Origin: Theobroma cacao
Taxonomy: Eukaryota; Streptophyta; Magnoliopsida; Malvales; Malvaceae
Direction: 5' to 3'
Assembly (NCBI RefSeq): GCF_000208745.1
Contig: NC_030854.1
Location: 23,505,554-23,569,553, forward strand
DNA length: 64,000 nucleotides
A program made the translations under genes and the position numbers. Below the pieces are notes generated by a model. That model searched no databases. It saw nothing but the letters and a program-made list of their open reading frames with translations, and was not told the origin of the DNA. Positions within the stretch are counted from its first letter, which is position 1; each line of letters opens with the position of its first letter. Below are positions 47,497 to 59,237 of the stretch, piece after piece.

Positions 47497-49977
47497 CACT
47501 TATGGGCTAGCCACATATGCATATCACAAGTCGTGGCCCCTGCCACGCCTAACCACTCGTCGGTGACGCAAAGGTTCTCTTGTTAGAGCTCACTCGTGCA
47601 TGAGGGTCACACTTAACCGAAGTGATAGTCGGCCTACTCTCGACGCTCTCTGTTTGTCGAAACCATTTTCAAAAAATCAAATCGAGGTTTCCAAGTCTTT
47701 TGCTTAAAACTATTTGAAAACAAGGTTCAATAACCTTTCAAATTACTTTTCACATAAAAAGGCATGGTGTATTCTCTTATTCAAAGATCGGACAAAAACT
47801 GGTCCTCAAAACTTGCATTTTAAATCATTTAACTAGTTCATTTAAACTATGCATAATACCCACAATACAAGGCACAAATTTTGAATGTAAAACAGTATAA
47901 AAGGCTTGTTTCTTGGTTTCTAAAACACTTTACGTATATAGCTCATCTATAGATATATCCAAAACAATTTTCAAAACAACTTGCATCCATAATTTCCTAC
48001 GAGTTCTACCAGCTCATGCTTTCCATAATAATAGTGTATAAATCACTATAAATCCATTTAGAAATCGCCTATCGAAGCTAACAGCTCATGCTTTCCACAA
48101 TTACATTTAATGAAATACGGCAATGTTTACAAAATACAACATTATATAGCTATGGAAATTTTTGAAATAGGCACCCCTACTCACTTTATAATAATGGGAC
48201 GCTTCATCGCTATTGATTCGGGTGCGTATCTCACTATTTCTACTTGCCGGTCACTTGTTACTTCACTCGGCATGCCACCACGGCAAACTTTTTTACTTGT
48301 ATACTTCCTAGCAACAATCCAAATTGAATAATCTTAGTGTTTATCATTCCCATTTTCCTCCTTATTCAAACATTACCATCATGTTAATAACTCATACTAT
48401 GCTAGAATCACCACTTTTCCTCACTTAACCTTGCATATTCATATACATCTTAACACATTTTTACCAAAGTTGCATTTATCCTTTGCTTGCGTAATTCTTT
48501 AAATTATAATTATCGGTAACTTATTAATGACTCTAATACATATGTTAATCATTTCTAAGGATATTTATCAAGTTCAACCATCATTTCCATAACAATAACC
48601 TAGCATATGGCAGCAACTATAATTTCACTTCCATCAAATATTTTCTAAGTCTACATGTACTACCATTCTCATTTGCATGTTGCCACCAAGCATAACATCA
48701 ATATTCATTCGTACGCACCAACATCCATAACCTTTTAAGCCTTTCCTAACAACACATATGTTAGACCTTGATACTTATTGACCCGTAACTAGCAATAGAC
48801 GCAATAACACGAACTAGGGATAATTTCGTCATTTCCCCTTGTCAGCCCCTAAAATTTGTTTTCAAATATTATTAAGGTCCAAGTAGGCCTAAGGAATGAA
48901 TGGATAAGGATAAGATAATGAAGAAGATAGAAATATCGATAATTTTCACGGTAGGGGTAAAACGATAATTTTACATCTCGGGTTGAAATTTTTAAGTTTT
49001 CATGAACCCGAGTATTTCTAAACCTTTATGGACCTTGTCTTAGTGTTAAAGAAGTACAAAGATTGCATAAAAGCAATGGAAAAAACAAAATGACATTGTT
49101 AAAGGCATTTTGGTAATTTTGCTAGAAATGGATAAACTTAAGCCATAAAAATCTAAGTTTCTAGGATTTTCTTCAAATTTTCAGCACTTCTTCTTCTTCG
49201 CCTTCCTCTCTCGCGTTCTCTCACCCTTTCAAGGAAGCTTGCCTTGAATTTCCATATATTTCCTTAAGTTAACCCCGATTTTTCATGCTTTTGTGTACCC
49301 TTTCCCAAAGTTCTTTGTGCTCTTTTACTTTCTCACCATAAAAGCCCTCAAAAACCTTTCCTTATTACACTCTCTCACTAGCTGGACATTCTAGAGAGAG
49401 AAAGTGAGATTTTCATGATAGTTTGAAAACTTTTAGAAAAGAAATTCAATTACAAAGCTACCAAGGTCCCAACGAGGCCCCACAGTTCCATTTGGACCAT
49501 TAGTGGAGGTTGGAGTCGAGTAAAGATTCAACAAATACCAGTGAGTGAACTTTTACAAAATGTTTTGGGATTAAGGCACTTGTGGTTGATTGAGACATTT
49601 TAGTTGTTTTTTTTATAAAATGCATGGGAACAAGCCTTTAGTGAAATGTTTTTGGTTATGTGGAACATTATTGTGATAAATCTCTGTACCTTTATATGAT
49701 GCTGATGTGTATATAAAAATATATGATATGTATTGCTAAGTAATTTTGTGTAATTGATGTAACCGTACATGTGCAGAGTGGGCAGTGCATATGTCGGTTG
49801 AATGGCGATGTTGTGACAACTACAACCATGCATATGCAGAGTGGGCAGTGCATATGCTGGTCGAATGACAATGTTGTGACACTTATAACTGTGCAAGTGC
49901 AGAGTGGGTAGTGCACATGCCGGTAATGATGTGCGTGTGGGGAGTGCATGTTGGTTGAGGGAGGTAGTGGTATTCGT

Positions 49978-49979
<2 letters not shown>

Positions 49980-50019
<40 letters not shown>

Positions 50020-50050
50020 GGTAGGTAGTAAGTTAAGTTATATATATATN
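49980..50050. repeat. (TA)n microsatellite with one ambiguous base
   Basis: TA runs at 49980-50016 and 50040-50049, with an N at 50050. Confidence 0.9.
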
Positions 50051-50865
50051 GAAAGTTGTTAAGTTTTTTCAAATTGTTGTTTATTGCAGTAAGGAATTTG
50101 GCTATAGCGAAAATGGATTCTCGCTGCAGCCAGAAACTCTCTGGTGGTGGTGCAGTGCTATCAATTTGATAGCAATTTTGACCACTTTCCTGTTAGAACT
50201 AGGCAAAGTGGTAAACATTAAAGTCATAGCCCTACCTCTTATCTTTCTAATGACAGAACAAGCATGTCAATTGGACTTCTTTAGTGGGAGATATGCTTTA
50301 AAAAACAAAACATATGCAAACCGAGAATGCCTTTTACTGTAGCAAGAAACGTGCTGTCACATTGCTACCTTGCTCGATTTTTGATATAATTTTTCTTCAC
50401 TCTTTTATCTACATGATTGAGCATGGGTCTTTGCAACACTAAGAGTTTATTTACCAATGTTCAAAACACAGGGTTTAGGGAAGAAATTAAACTAAACTGC
50501 ATTGTTGTCAAAACAAGTGCATCTTGATTTTTAAATTTTCCTTATCAATTGCTTGTTCCCTTCCTATGTTCACTCACTGAGTTCATACTCATAGTTTTCA
50601 ACTTCATGTTTTCAGATCAGGAGGCAATTGGAACCTACGTCAAGGTGTCCACGTGGACTCGTCTCTTTGGTAGGTATCTCAACATTCAATAGCTGTACCT
50701 TCGCCAAGGTCACTCTGTTGGAAGTCGAGTGTCTTTATGCTATATATTATATAGATAAACGAAATGTATAATTTTAAGGTACTTGTCTTAGACAATATAA
50801 ATGTATATATATACTTTGAATGGTAACACCATTATGAGTTGGCGATTGTTAGCACCATTTTAGGG

Positions 50866-50867
<2 letters not shown>

Positions 50868-50911
<44 letters not shown>
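50868..50911. repeat. (TA)22 microsatellite
   Basis: An uninterrupted TA run in the U5 end of the family C solo LTR. Confidence 0.9.
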
Positions 50912-52459
50912 TGAAATATTTGATCATGGTAGAATATCTTTCAAGTACTTACAGTTGAGATCATGAAATGTGACTTTAGGAATACTCAATAGATTGATGA
51001 AAAGGTTATATAAATAGGCTTGCTTGGACTTAGTGGCTATGCTCATTAGGTCCATGTGCCGGTCACGGCCCGAAATTTGGGTCATGACAACATATCCACA
51101 TAATCCATTTTTTTTCCAAGCTTTCAATTAATATAATTACTTTCCAACCATACCCATGACATCACCATAACACAACATATTGCACACAATCATTCTCACA
51201 ATATTAAACTAATCATAGACTTCAAATTGTAGCATTAAGCTTACCACTTGGTTTTAGCTTGGATTTTACCCAACAAAATTCACAATTTCCTCACACCCAT
51301 GGCCACTATAGCTACCACAAAAATACTTACACAATTATCAACTCATTTCTAAAAAATTCTCAAGGTAAAAATCAAAATCCTTACCTTATGTCTCTTGAAT
51401 TTTAAAACCCACTTGATATTCCTTCAATTACTCTTGAATCACTCATTACCCAAGCCTTTCACTTTCCTCTCCTTTTTTTCCTTGGCCGATTCTCTTTATT
51501 TTCCTTTTCAAATGCATGGTGGCAAGGTGAAAATGGCATGGAAGCTTGAAAATGGAGTGGGAGCTTGAAGGAGCAAATGCAAATATCTTGTGGGTGGAGA
51601 TAAGAATGAAGAATCAAAGCTTCCTTTGGAAGCTTTGACCAAACTAATGGTAAAATTACTATTTTACCCTCTAAGGTTTTCACCCCTTTTAATTGTATCT
51701 TCCCACAATCTTTTAATTCCAATTTCTTTCCATTTTTCTTCCTTAACACTTGTATCAATAAAATATCAAGTTTATGCTTCATTGCGGTATCACCGTAATA
51801 TTTAAATATTTACTTACTCGTGCTAGCTTTATTTAATAAAGGCACGTGGTGTCACGACCCAAGTTCATAGCCATGACCGACGCATGGGCCCAATGGACGT
51901 AATCCACTAAGCCCAAGCAAGCCTATTAGTCTGACATATTTGTCATTTCATTATAAACTACTAAGTCACATTTCATTACTTAGATTCAAAATAATACTAC
52001 ACATTACCATCTCAGTACTAGCATACTAAACAAGTGTATATACATTTGTCTACAACATGTATCTTAACAATTTACATTAGGTTCGTCTATACACAACAAA
52101 ATAATACTCGACTTCTAGTGGAGGGACTCGGACGAATGTACAGCTACTGAATGCCGAGACACCTACCAAAAGATGGATACAAGTCTACAAAGACACCTCG
52201 TCCTAGTTATCGGTTGCCTCGTGATCTGAAAACATGAAGTTGAAAACGGTGAGTATAAACCCAGTGAGTGAACAAGGAAGGGAACAAGCAACAATAAGGG
52301 AGAATTTAAAATCATGATGCACTTGTCATTTGAAAATTATGACACCTCATCGAGCCCTTAAATGATTTATCATTTGAAAATTATGAACCCATACATAACG
52401 AACCATTTGAAGAATGAAAGCTTCAATGATACGCTAGCAAGTCAAATACGACAACGAAT

Positions 52460-52960
52460 CTTCGCTGCAGCTACGCTGCAGCGAGAATGAATTTTCGTTG
52501 CAGCGACGTTGGGATTTAGTTATTAGCCAAACGAGGGTTTCTCAACTAGCCGAGGGTTTCTCACTAAACGTCCTCATTTTAAACTTAACTCATTTAGTCC
52601 TTAATGTTGGAAGTCCATGCTTTGATATGGTATCAAAGAAGTGAAAAATAGGGCAGCAATTGGACAAGATAGGAGATAAAAACAGAAGGTTTTTCGCTGC
52701 AGCGAGATTCAATCTCACTGCAGTGAAATTGTAACCCAAAAATAGAAGGTTTCTCGCTGCAATGAGATTCTTTCTCGCTGTAGTGAAATTTAGCTGATGA
52801 AACAGAGAGTTTCTTGCTGCAGCGAGATTCCTTTTCGCTTCACTGAGAAGCTACAGTGACTATCTCGCTGCAACGAGAACCAGTTCTGGTGAAGGTTCTT
52901 AAACCCGAGAGTTTCTCGCTGCAGCAAGAATGATTCTCTCTGCAGCGAGATACAGGGCAC
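52460..52960. repeat. Dense cluster of CTCGCTGCAGCGAG-type palindromes
   Basis: About a dozen exact or near copies in 500 bp, for example at about 52463, 52685, 52715, 52752, 52775, 52812, 52835, 52862, 52914 and 52937, spaced mostly 20-60 bp apart. Confidence 0.85.
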
Positions 52961-54090
52961 CAATGAAAAATTTCCCTTTCTCCTTAAGAAAAACCACCCT
53001 GCTGAAATGTCCAAACCAACATGAAACGCATAACAATATTTCACAGTTTAACATGTCAAGTTTCACATGCATTACAACCATATACCATTACTCATTAATT
53101 TCCTATAACACACATATTAACATATGTATATATGTATACGTATACCCATCATTATCATGCACACCATCCCATCATCATCATCACTAGCTCATGCGCACTC
53201 CCTACTCGCACATGGCTAGGTCATCATCAGGTTATGTGCACTCCCTATTCGTACATAGCCGAGTCAATATAATTACACAACGCTATATTCAAACATATAT
53301 GTATATCAGCATAATGCAGCCGAATAGAAATCCATAATAACCACATGTTATAACATAAACCATTTCTCAAGAGCTTGTTCCCAAGGCATTCATTTTTGAG
53401 AAAAGTTGTATAAAATCATTCAAACACTTTGTACAAAATAGTCAAATTCCCAAAATGATTTTGATAGGCAGTCCACTCACCGATTTATTATTGACCTTTT
53501 AGATGACTCTAATTGTCCCTAATTGTCCAAATGGGATGATGGGGTTACCTTGAAACCTACCATCACATTAACATCACCATTATGTTAATTTACATACTAT
53601 AAACTTTAAAAGCTATCTCTTAACTAGCCTTCAATTGCCACTTTAAATGGCTATCCATGTTCACTATCTAAATCACTATAAAATGAATGAATATACTCAA
53701 CAATAAAACAGCTCATAATCCCAATTACTAGCCATTATTCAAAGCTAAAAATCAAGGTTAGTTCATCACTGACCCTAGGGCTCCTTTGTAGTTGAATTCT
53801 CTTCCAATAGCTTCCACACAAATGGAGTAATTCTTTTTTTCTCTCTCTAGAATGCCCAACTAGTGAGAGAAAGTATGAAAATAGGATTTTTTAAGGATTT
53901 TAAAGAGAGAGAGTGGAAGAATACAAAGGTTCTAGTCATAAGAGCTCAAAGGTATGAAAACTAAAGCTAGAGAGAGAAAATCATGCAAGCTCCATATCAA
54001 GCTTCCATGGAGGTTGGAAGCAATGTGAAAGAGAAGAAGAAGAAGAAGACAAGCTGCTGGAAAATGGGAGAAGAAGCTGTTGGAAGAAAG

Positions 54091-54098
54091 TATTTATA
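54091..54098 (-). promoter_or_regulatory. Candidate LTR promoter (TATAAATA)
   Basis: On the minus strand CTATAAATACTTTC is followed by a long C/T-rich leader. This is the expected U3-R position of the family C LTR. Confidence 0.4.
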
Positions 54099-55037
54099 GG
54101 ACAAACTTATCCATTCCCTTAAAATTACGAAAATGCCTTAACTAGTTAACTTGTTCTCATGTAACCCTTTGTGCAATCTTTTTACTCCTTTGACATTGGG
54201 ATAAGGTCCATAATGGTCTAGACATACTCGGGTTCATGAAAACTTAAAATTTTAACCCAAGGTGAAAAATGACCATTTTGCCCCTATCTTGAAAATCGTC
54301 AAAATTTTAGTTTCCTTTCCATTTTACCCCTAATTTCACCATCCATTTATCCCTTAGGCCTACTTAGGCCATAATATTGTTTAAAAATCTTACTTTTATG
54401 GGCTTACTAAGGAAATGACGAAATTACCCCTGATTAGGGATATCGCATATACTTCCCTTTACGAGTCTATAAAGGTCAAGGTCTCACACGTGAGCCCCAT
54501 TAACGTCATTTTTCTTTGAAATTTCCTTGTTCTTCCTCTCCCCCACTTAAATTGACCATATACTCCTTCTTCATGAAAAATTTTGACACTAGATAAAATA
54601 TTAATATTTTAATATTATTTTATTTCAAAATTTTTCACTTGTCTCCTTAGCACCCAAAATGTCTTATTACGTCCCGATTCACTTTTGAATCACTTTTTAT
54701 ATCGTTAATTCATCCTTAACAAAAATATTATTATTTAATTACTATTACTTCGCGTGTGGAATATTTTACTCTAGAATATTCCCTCTACCCTTCATTACTC
54801 TTAAACACTCTAATTAACCTCAATTGGTATTCGATAAGTTCTATTGGTCAACATAGCAAAGTATGGGTGTTATAATTTCCTAAAGAATGTAAGAGTTTTG
54901 GAGAAGCTTAGAATAAGAATAACCCTAAAATATCTATCAAAATTAGAGATTCAGAATAAATTACTGATGGTGCCAAGGGAATCAAAGATATGCCAAGAGG
55001 AAGTGGTTTGTCATCCTTCATCTTTTGTATTTTGAAG

Positions 55038-56074
55038 CTTGTTTTTTATTGTAAATGAATCCTTATGTTAGCTACATCATATTAATTAATACTACCTATA
55101 TTTACAATGGAGTTAGTGCTTTGTTCATTATCTTTGTTTAAGTCAAGTAAAACGATGTTAGCACCGTGTGCAATGATTCACATCAATTGCCCTAAAAATT
55201 TGAATATTTCTTTGCATTCTGCACATAAAAAGGCATTTAGTTGTTTTATATTTCGTATTTGATATTTGGCTTGTAGTAGCTTAGGGATTTACAGTTAGCA
55301 TGTAGCATTTTAGGAATTTTAAGTATCGCGTGTAATGACAATGTATATAACTGACAATATATATAGGCATGGCATGTAACTAACAATATATATAGGCAGC
55401 ATGGCGTGTAACTAACAATATATATTGGCATGGAGTTTTTCAATAATTGCCTAGTATCCATGGCTTGTAATAACTATGTCTATTAACACATTTCATGTAA
55501 AAACTTAGTCATGAAATGTGGTGTTTAGAAGTCATCCAACTGAAAATAATTATCTAGATGTTTTCAGTTACAACCCAAGAAATGCATCTCAATTCGACAA
55601 TGAAAAATCAAGGTTAAAAACAATGTTGTTACATGCCATGTTGCACAGTCATCTGCATAACATCAAAACCATGAGCAACTTTACTCAAATTTTCAACAAA
55701 ACTCTTAGAAGCTGAAAAAAACAAGACATTCAAGGGCTTTTCATTCAAGCTCCAACGACCTCTGTAGTAGTGTCAGTCATTGTCTCATTAGCAGGCCTAT
55801 CTAATTTCACACCCATGAAAAAAAAATGAAAAGCATGTAATACCTGTCATAGGATTCGCACATGGTGAAAACTGTTGTTAGTACACGTGATGTTAAAAAA
55901 AATTAGGCACACGCCATGGTGAAAAGAAGTTGTTCCAAACCGTGTTGAAAAAATGTTGTTACACGCCACGTTCAAAAAAATGTTGCTACACATAATTTTG
56001 AAAAAAACATATTTTTGCAGACCATGTTGAAATAAAGGTTGTTACATGCCATGTTGAGATTATTTGACTTGCCA
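55038..56074. repeat. Right arm of the Mutator-like region: word arrays in both directions
   Basis: Forward words (GGCATGGCGTGTAACTAAC) occur at 55275-55500. Reverse words (GTTGTTACATGCCATGTTG) occur at 55625-55645 and 55880-56055. With the forward arrays on the left (43196-44600), this makes the F-box pseudogene lie between inverted arms, as in a Pack-MULE. Termini are not resolved. Confidence 0.5.
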
Positions 56075-56487
56075 TAAATTTAACTGGTTTTATCCAATAG
56101 AAAAGATTTTGAGACAAAAATGCCCTTAATGAAACCATTTGATATTGGATGCTAGGTATATCAATGGCTAGGTATTTTACACACCATCGTTTTTATTCCT
56201 CATTCCTAAATGTTAGGTCAACTGAGAGTAAAGAGCATAGATCATTTGATTCATTCCTCATTCCCAATGCTAGCAAAGTATTTGAATAAGTTCAGAGCAA
56301 AGTAATCAATCACGACAACAAGTTCGCAATTACGTCAAGAAATAAGTTAGTAAATGGTGAATTTTTGTTGTGTTTTTTAATGGGTTTTTGTTGATTTTTC
56401 TACTTCATCATGGGTTTGGAAACAAAGATATGCACTGTTATCTTTATACTAGGTTTTTTTTTGTTTGTTTAATATCCATTGTACATT
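56075..56487 (+). repeat. Left arm of a second Mutator-like copy (direct repeat of 42690-43140)
   Basis: It shares AAAGATTTTGAGACAAAA, CTTAATGAAAC and AGAGCAAAGTAATCA blocks, in the same order and orientation, with 42690-43140. Confidence 0.6.
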
Positions 56488-58661
56488 TGTCACGACCCAA
56501 ATTTTGGGTCATGATCGTCGCATGGGCCCAATGAGCATAACCCACTAAGCCCAAGCAAGCCTATTTATATGACCTGTTCATCATTCCATCAAAAGTTCCT
56601 AAGGTCACATTTCATAATTCCAATTCAAAATAATGCTAACCATTGCCAACTCATAGTGGCATTACCAATCAAAATATACATATATTGTCTAAAACATTCA
56701 TCTTAATAATTTACATAGGGTTTGTCTATACACAACAAAAGGGATACTCGACTTTCAGCGGAGAGACCTGGGTGAAAGTACAGCTATTGAATGTCGAGAT
56801 ACCTACCAAGGAGACGAATCTACGAGGACACCTCGAACTAGTTACCGATTGCCTCTTGATTTGAAAACATGAAGTTGAAAATAGTAAGTATAAACCCAGT
56901 GAGTGAACGAAGGAAGGGAACAAGCAAACGATAAGAAAAGTTTAAAGAAATCATGATGCACTTATTTTAAAAAATAATGCAATTTAGTTTAGTTCTTATT
57001 AAAACCCCTCATTAAACCCTTAACTGGTTAATCACTTGATGATGAAGGATCCATGCACAACAAAGAATTTGAAAAGTGAAAACTTTAGTAGCATTCAAGC
57101 AAGTCAAGTGGAATGATTGATCCTCATTAAAGAAGTGGAAAATATGGCAGAAACCAAACAAGGCAGCAAGCACAACAGAAGGTTTCTTGCTCTAGTGAAA
57201 CCACCTGAAGACATCAGCTGCAGCGAGAATGTATTCTCGTCGCAGCGAGTTATAGGGCTGTAGCCAGCCTCCAAACCTGAGAGTTTCTCGCTGCAGCGAG
57301 AAATAGAAAACCAAGAAGAAAGTTCGCATTATATCAACAAAAGGCTATTCTGCTACAATGAGAAAATCAACTTGAAAATACTTAGCAATTTTCAAGGTTC
57401 AACATGCAAGATTTCACATAAATTACAACCATATACCATATTCATGAACTTTCTATTGCATAAATATATATATATATATATATACATATAATAACACCAA
57501 TACCACCACCACTTCACCCAGTTCATGTGCAACCCCCACATCGCGCACATAGCTAGAGTCATCGTGTGCATCCCCCACATCATGCACAGTTAATACCGCC
57601 ATGTGCATCCCTCACATCGCGCACAGGCAATATCATCATCCATACTCCCGCACCCGTCATCATCGGCATGTGTATCCCCCACATCGCGCACACACATGGT
57701 TATATTTATTACACAATATTAACTATCGATACACAACATATATATATATATATATCAGCATCCTATAGGAGCACAAAGATTCATCATATTGCACACTCAC
57801 CACATAAAATGTTTTAATAAAGGCTTGTTCCCATGCATAATCTTTAAGGAAAAATCAAATAAAAATCATTCACATGCTTCATCCAATTACCAATACATTT
57901 CCCAAAATATTTTAAATACAAGTTCACTTACCTTGGTGGATTTGTAATTGAATTTCTTTTCAAAATTCTTCCAAGCTAATAAGGGAAATCACTCCCTCTC
58001 TCTCTCTACATGTCCAACTAGTGAGTGAATGTACTTAAGACTTTTGAAGGCTGTTGAGGTGTAAAAGTGGAAGAGCATGAAAAACCCTATGAAAGGGTGT
58101 AGAAAAACATAAGAAATAAAGCTAATTTAGGGAAGTTTTAAAGGTTTCAAAGGATACTTCCATGAAAGGTGCAAAGAAACATGGAATGGAGAGGAGGATA
58201 GGAGGAAGAAGAAGAAGAGAAGCTGCTAGAAAACTAAAGAAAAGTTGCTGGAGATTAGATATATATAGTTAAAGTTTATCAAATTTTCATACAATTTACA
58301 ATAATGCCCTTAACAAGGCCACTTGTCTTCCTCCTTTCCTTTACGCACTCTTTTTACTCCTTTAACACTGAGACAAAGTCCATAATAGTTTAAAAGTATT
58401 CGAGTTCACGAAAACTTAAAAATTTCGACTCGAGATGAAAAATGACCGTTTTGCCCATACCTAGGAAATCATCATTATTTCTATTTTTTTCGTCATTTTA
58501 TCCTTATTTTCATCATTCATTTATGCCTTAGGCCTACTTAGGCCTTAATAATGTTTGAAAGCATGCTTCTAGGGGCTCACTAAGGAAATGACGAAATTAC
58601 CCCTAGTCCATGATATCGCGTCTACTTCTAGCTACGAGTCTATAAAGATCAAGGTCTCACA
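56488..58661 (-). repeat. Solo LTR (family C) with perfect TSD
   Basis: ACATT at 56483-56487 and 58662-58666. The minus strand starts TGTGAGACCTTGATC and ends TTTGGGTCGTGACA. It is 2174 bp long, with the perfect 20-bp palindrome TTTCTCGCTGCAGCGAGAAA at 57284-57303, hairpin words at 57520-57700 and a TA run at 57464-57482. Confidence 0.9.
57284..57303. repeat. Perfect 20-bp palindrome
   Basis: TTTCTCGCTGCAGCGAGAAA is the longest exact form of the recurring GC-rich word. Confidence 0.95.
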
Positions 58662-58666
58662 ACATT

Positions 58667-58965
58667 GATTCCCCCCCCCCCCCCCACTATCGTCTAGATT
58701 CATTTAGTATATGTATATTCCTATCTACTAAGTTTATCCTCCCTATTTATGTAAATTCATTCCCCTTCCATCCATGTAAGCTTATAAATAGAGGCATTAT
58801 AGTTGATCGTATACACACTTAAAGAAGAATTGAAATTGAAGATCTTTCTACCTTCTTACTACTTTTCTCTAATATTTGCATTTTCAAATTGCTTAGGTAA
58901 GGAAGGGGTGTTGTTATTTGAATTTTATTTGCTTTCGTAGTTTGATCAAATTATTTACCGTGTAG
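58667..58965 (+). other. Poly-C run and promoter-like stretch
   Basis: Fifteen C at 58671-58685. Then TATAAATAGAGGC at about 58775-58787 with a downstream A/T-rich leader. This resembles the R region of a copia LTR or the promoter of the MULE-borne gene that follows. No boundary was found. Confidence 0.35.
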
Positions 58966-59200
58966 TAACTTAGTGTTTTTAGGCATGGCATGAAATAACT
59001 TTGTCATCATGCATGGTGTGTAGTAACTAATAATTTTTGGGCTTCATGTGTAGCAACCAAGGATTTTTTCGTCTTGTTGTGTAATAACTTAGTTATTAGG
59101 CATGGTGTGTAACAACATTTAACTTGTTTTGCACAGCGTGTAACAACAATAACTTTTTTGTACATAGGGTGTTACTTCAAATGGGTTTACTATTCATGGT
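58966..59200 (+). repeat. Mutator-like word array before the DUF1985-type gene
   Basis: Words such as GGCATGGTGTGTAACAAC recur about every 35-45 bp. The sequence leading into ATG 59238 parallels 43330-43529. Confidence 0.6.
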
Positions 59201-59237
59201 GTGTAGGTTACATGTGCATTATTGTTTTCTTTTACAA

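Larger units (their letters stand above)
48759..51089 (+). repeat. Solo LTR (family C) with perfect TSD
   Basis: ACATA at 48754-48758 and 51090-51094. It starts TGTTAGACCTTGATAC and ends TTTGGGTCATGACA. It is 2331 bp long and carries a C/T-rich leader (49185-49340), hairpin words (49765-49960), TA runs (49980-50016, 50868-50911) and diverged GCTGCAGC words (50120-50140). Confidence 0.9.
51850..54488 (-). repeat. Solo LTR (family C) in minus orientation
   Basis: Flanks CGTGG (51845-51849) and CGTGA (54489-54493), one transition apart. The minus strand starts TGTGAGACCTTGACC and ends TTGGGTCGTGACA. It is 2639 bp long with the densest cluster of CTCGCTGCAGCGAG-type words in the window (52460-52960). 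It is nested in the U3 part of the family A-like LTR. Confidence 0.88.
46455..54874 (-). repeat. Solo LTR (family A-like, variant U5) with two nested solo LTRs
   Basis: ATTTT (46450-46454) and ATTTC (54875-54879) flank it. The pieces are 46455-48758, 51090-51849 and 54489-54874. The minus-strand start reads TATAACACCC, with TG lost, and it ends CTGTGACA. The U3 half matches the family A LTRs (for example 54489-54874 against 40850-41245). The U5 half (46520-48050) does not, and carries other words: ATCCGG..CCGGAT hairpins at 47379-47405 and 47472-47496. It inserted into exon 3 of the F-box gene. Confidence 0.85.
44950..55037 (+). pseudogene. F-box/LRR/FBD-type protein pseudogene, split by an 8.4-kb LTR nest
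   Basis: ATG 44950 starts an F-box at about residues 25-60: DRLSTLLDSILSDILSLLST, KDVVGTSI, SSRWRFL. A stop follows at 45205. Leucine-rich pieces continue in shifting frames: LPSLKILHLGNVFVNDDS (45470-45525), SLLKNLNLDHHGD (45612-45650). A donor CAG|GTAAGT lies at 45887-45895 and an acceptor TTTTTAG at 46100-46106. Exon 2 contains RLVELLESSINLETLIIHN (46195-46248). Exon 3 starts after GGGTTTAG at 46335 with LLSHLKVTEIYSFGG. It is cut after VEYF at 46454 and resumes at 54875 with FLKNVRVLEKLRIRI..LLMVPRESKICQ, the FBD tail, ending near 55037. In plants such proteins act as SCF ubiquitin-ligase substrate adaptors. It is non-functional because of stops and the insertion. Confidence 0.85.

Noticed and set aside
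52460..52960. Repeated palindromic words considered as a CRISPR-like array
   Set aside because: Copies are inexact, spacing is irregular, the words are themselves palindromes, and the DNA is from a plant nucleus and lies within an LTR.
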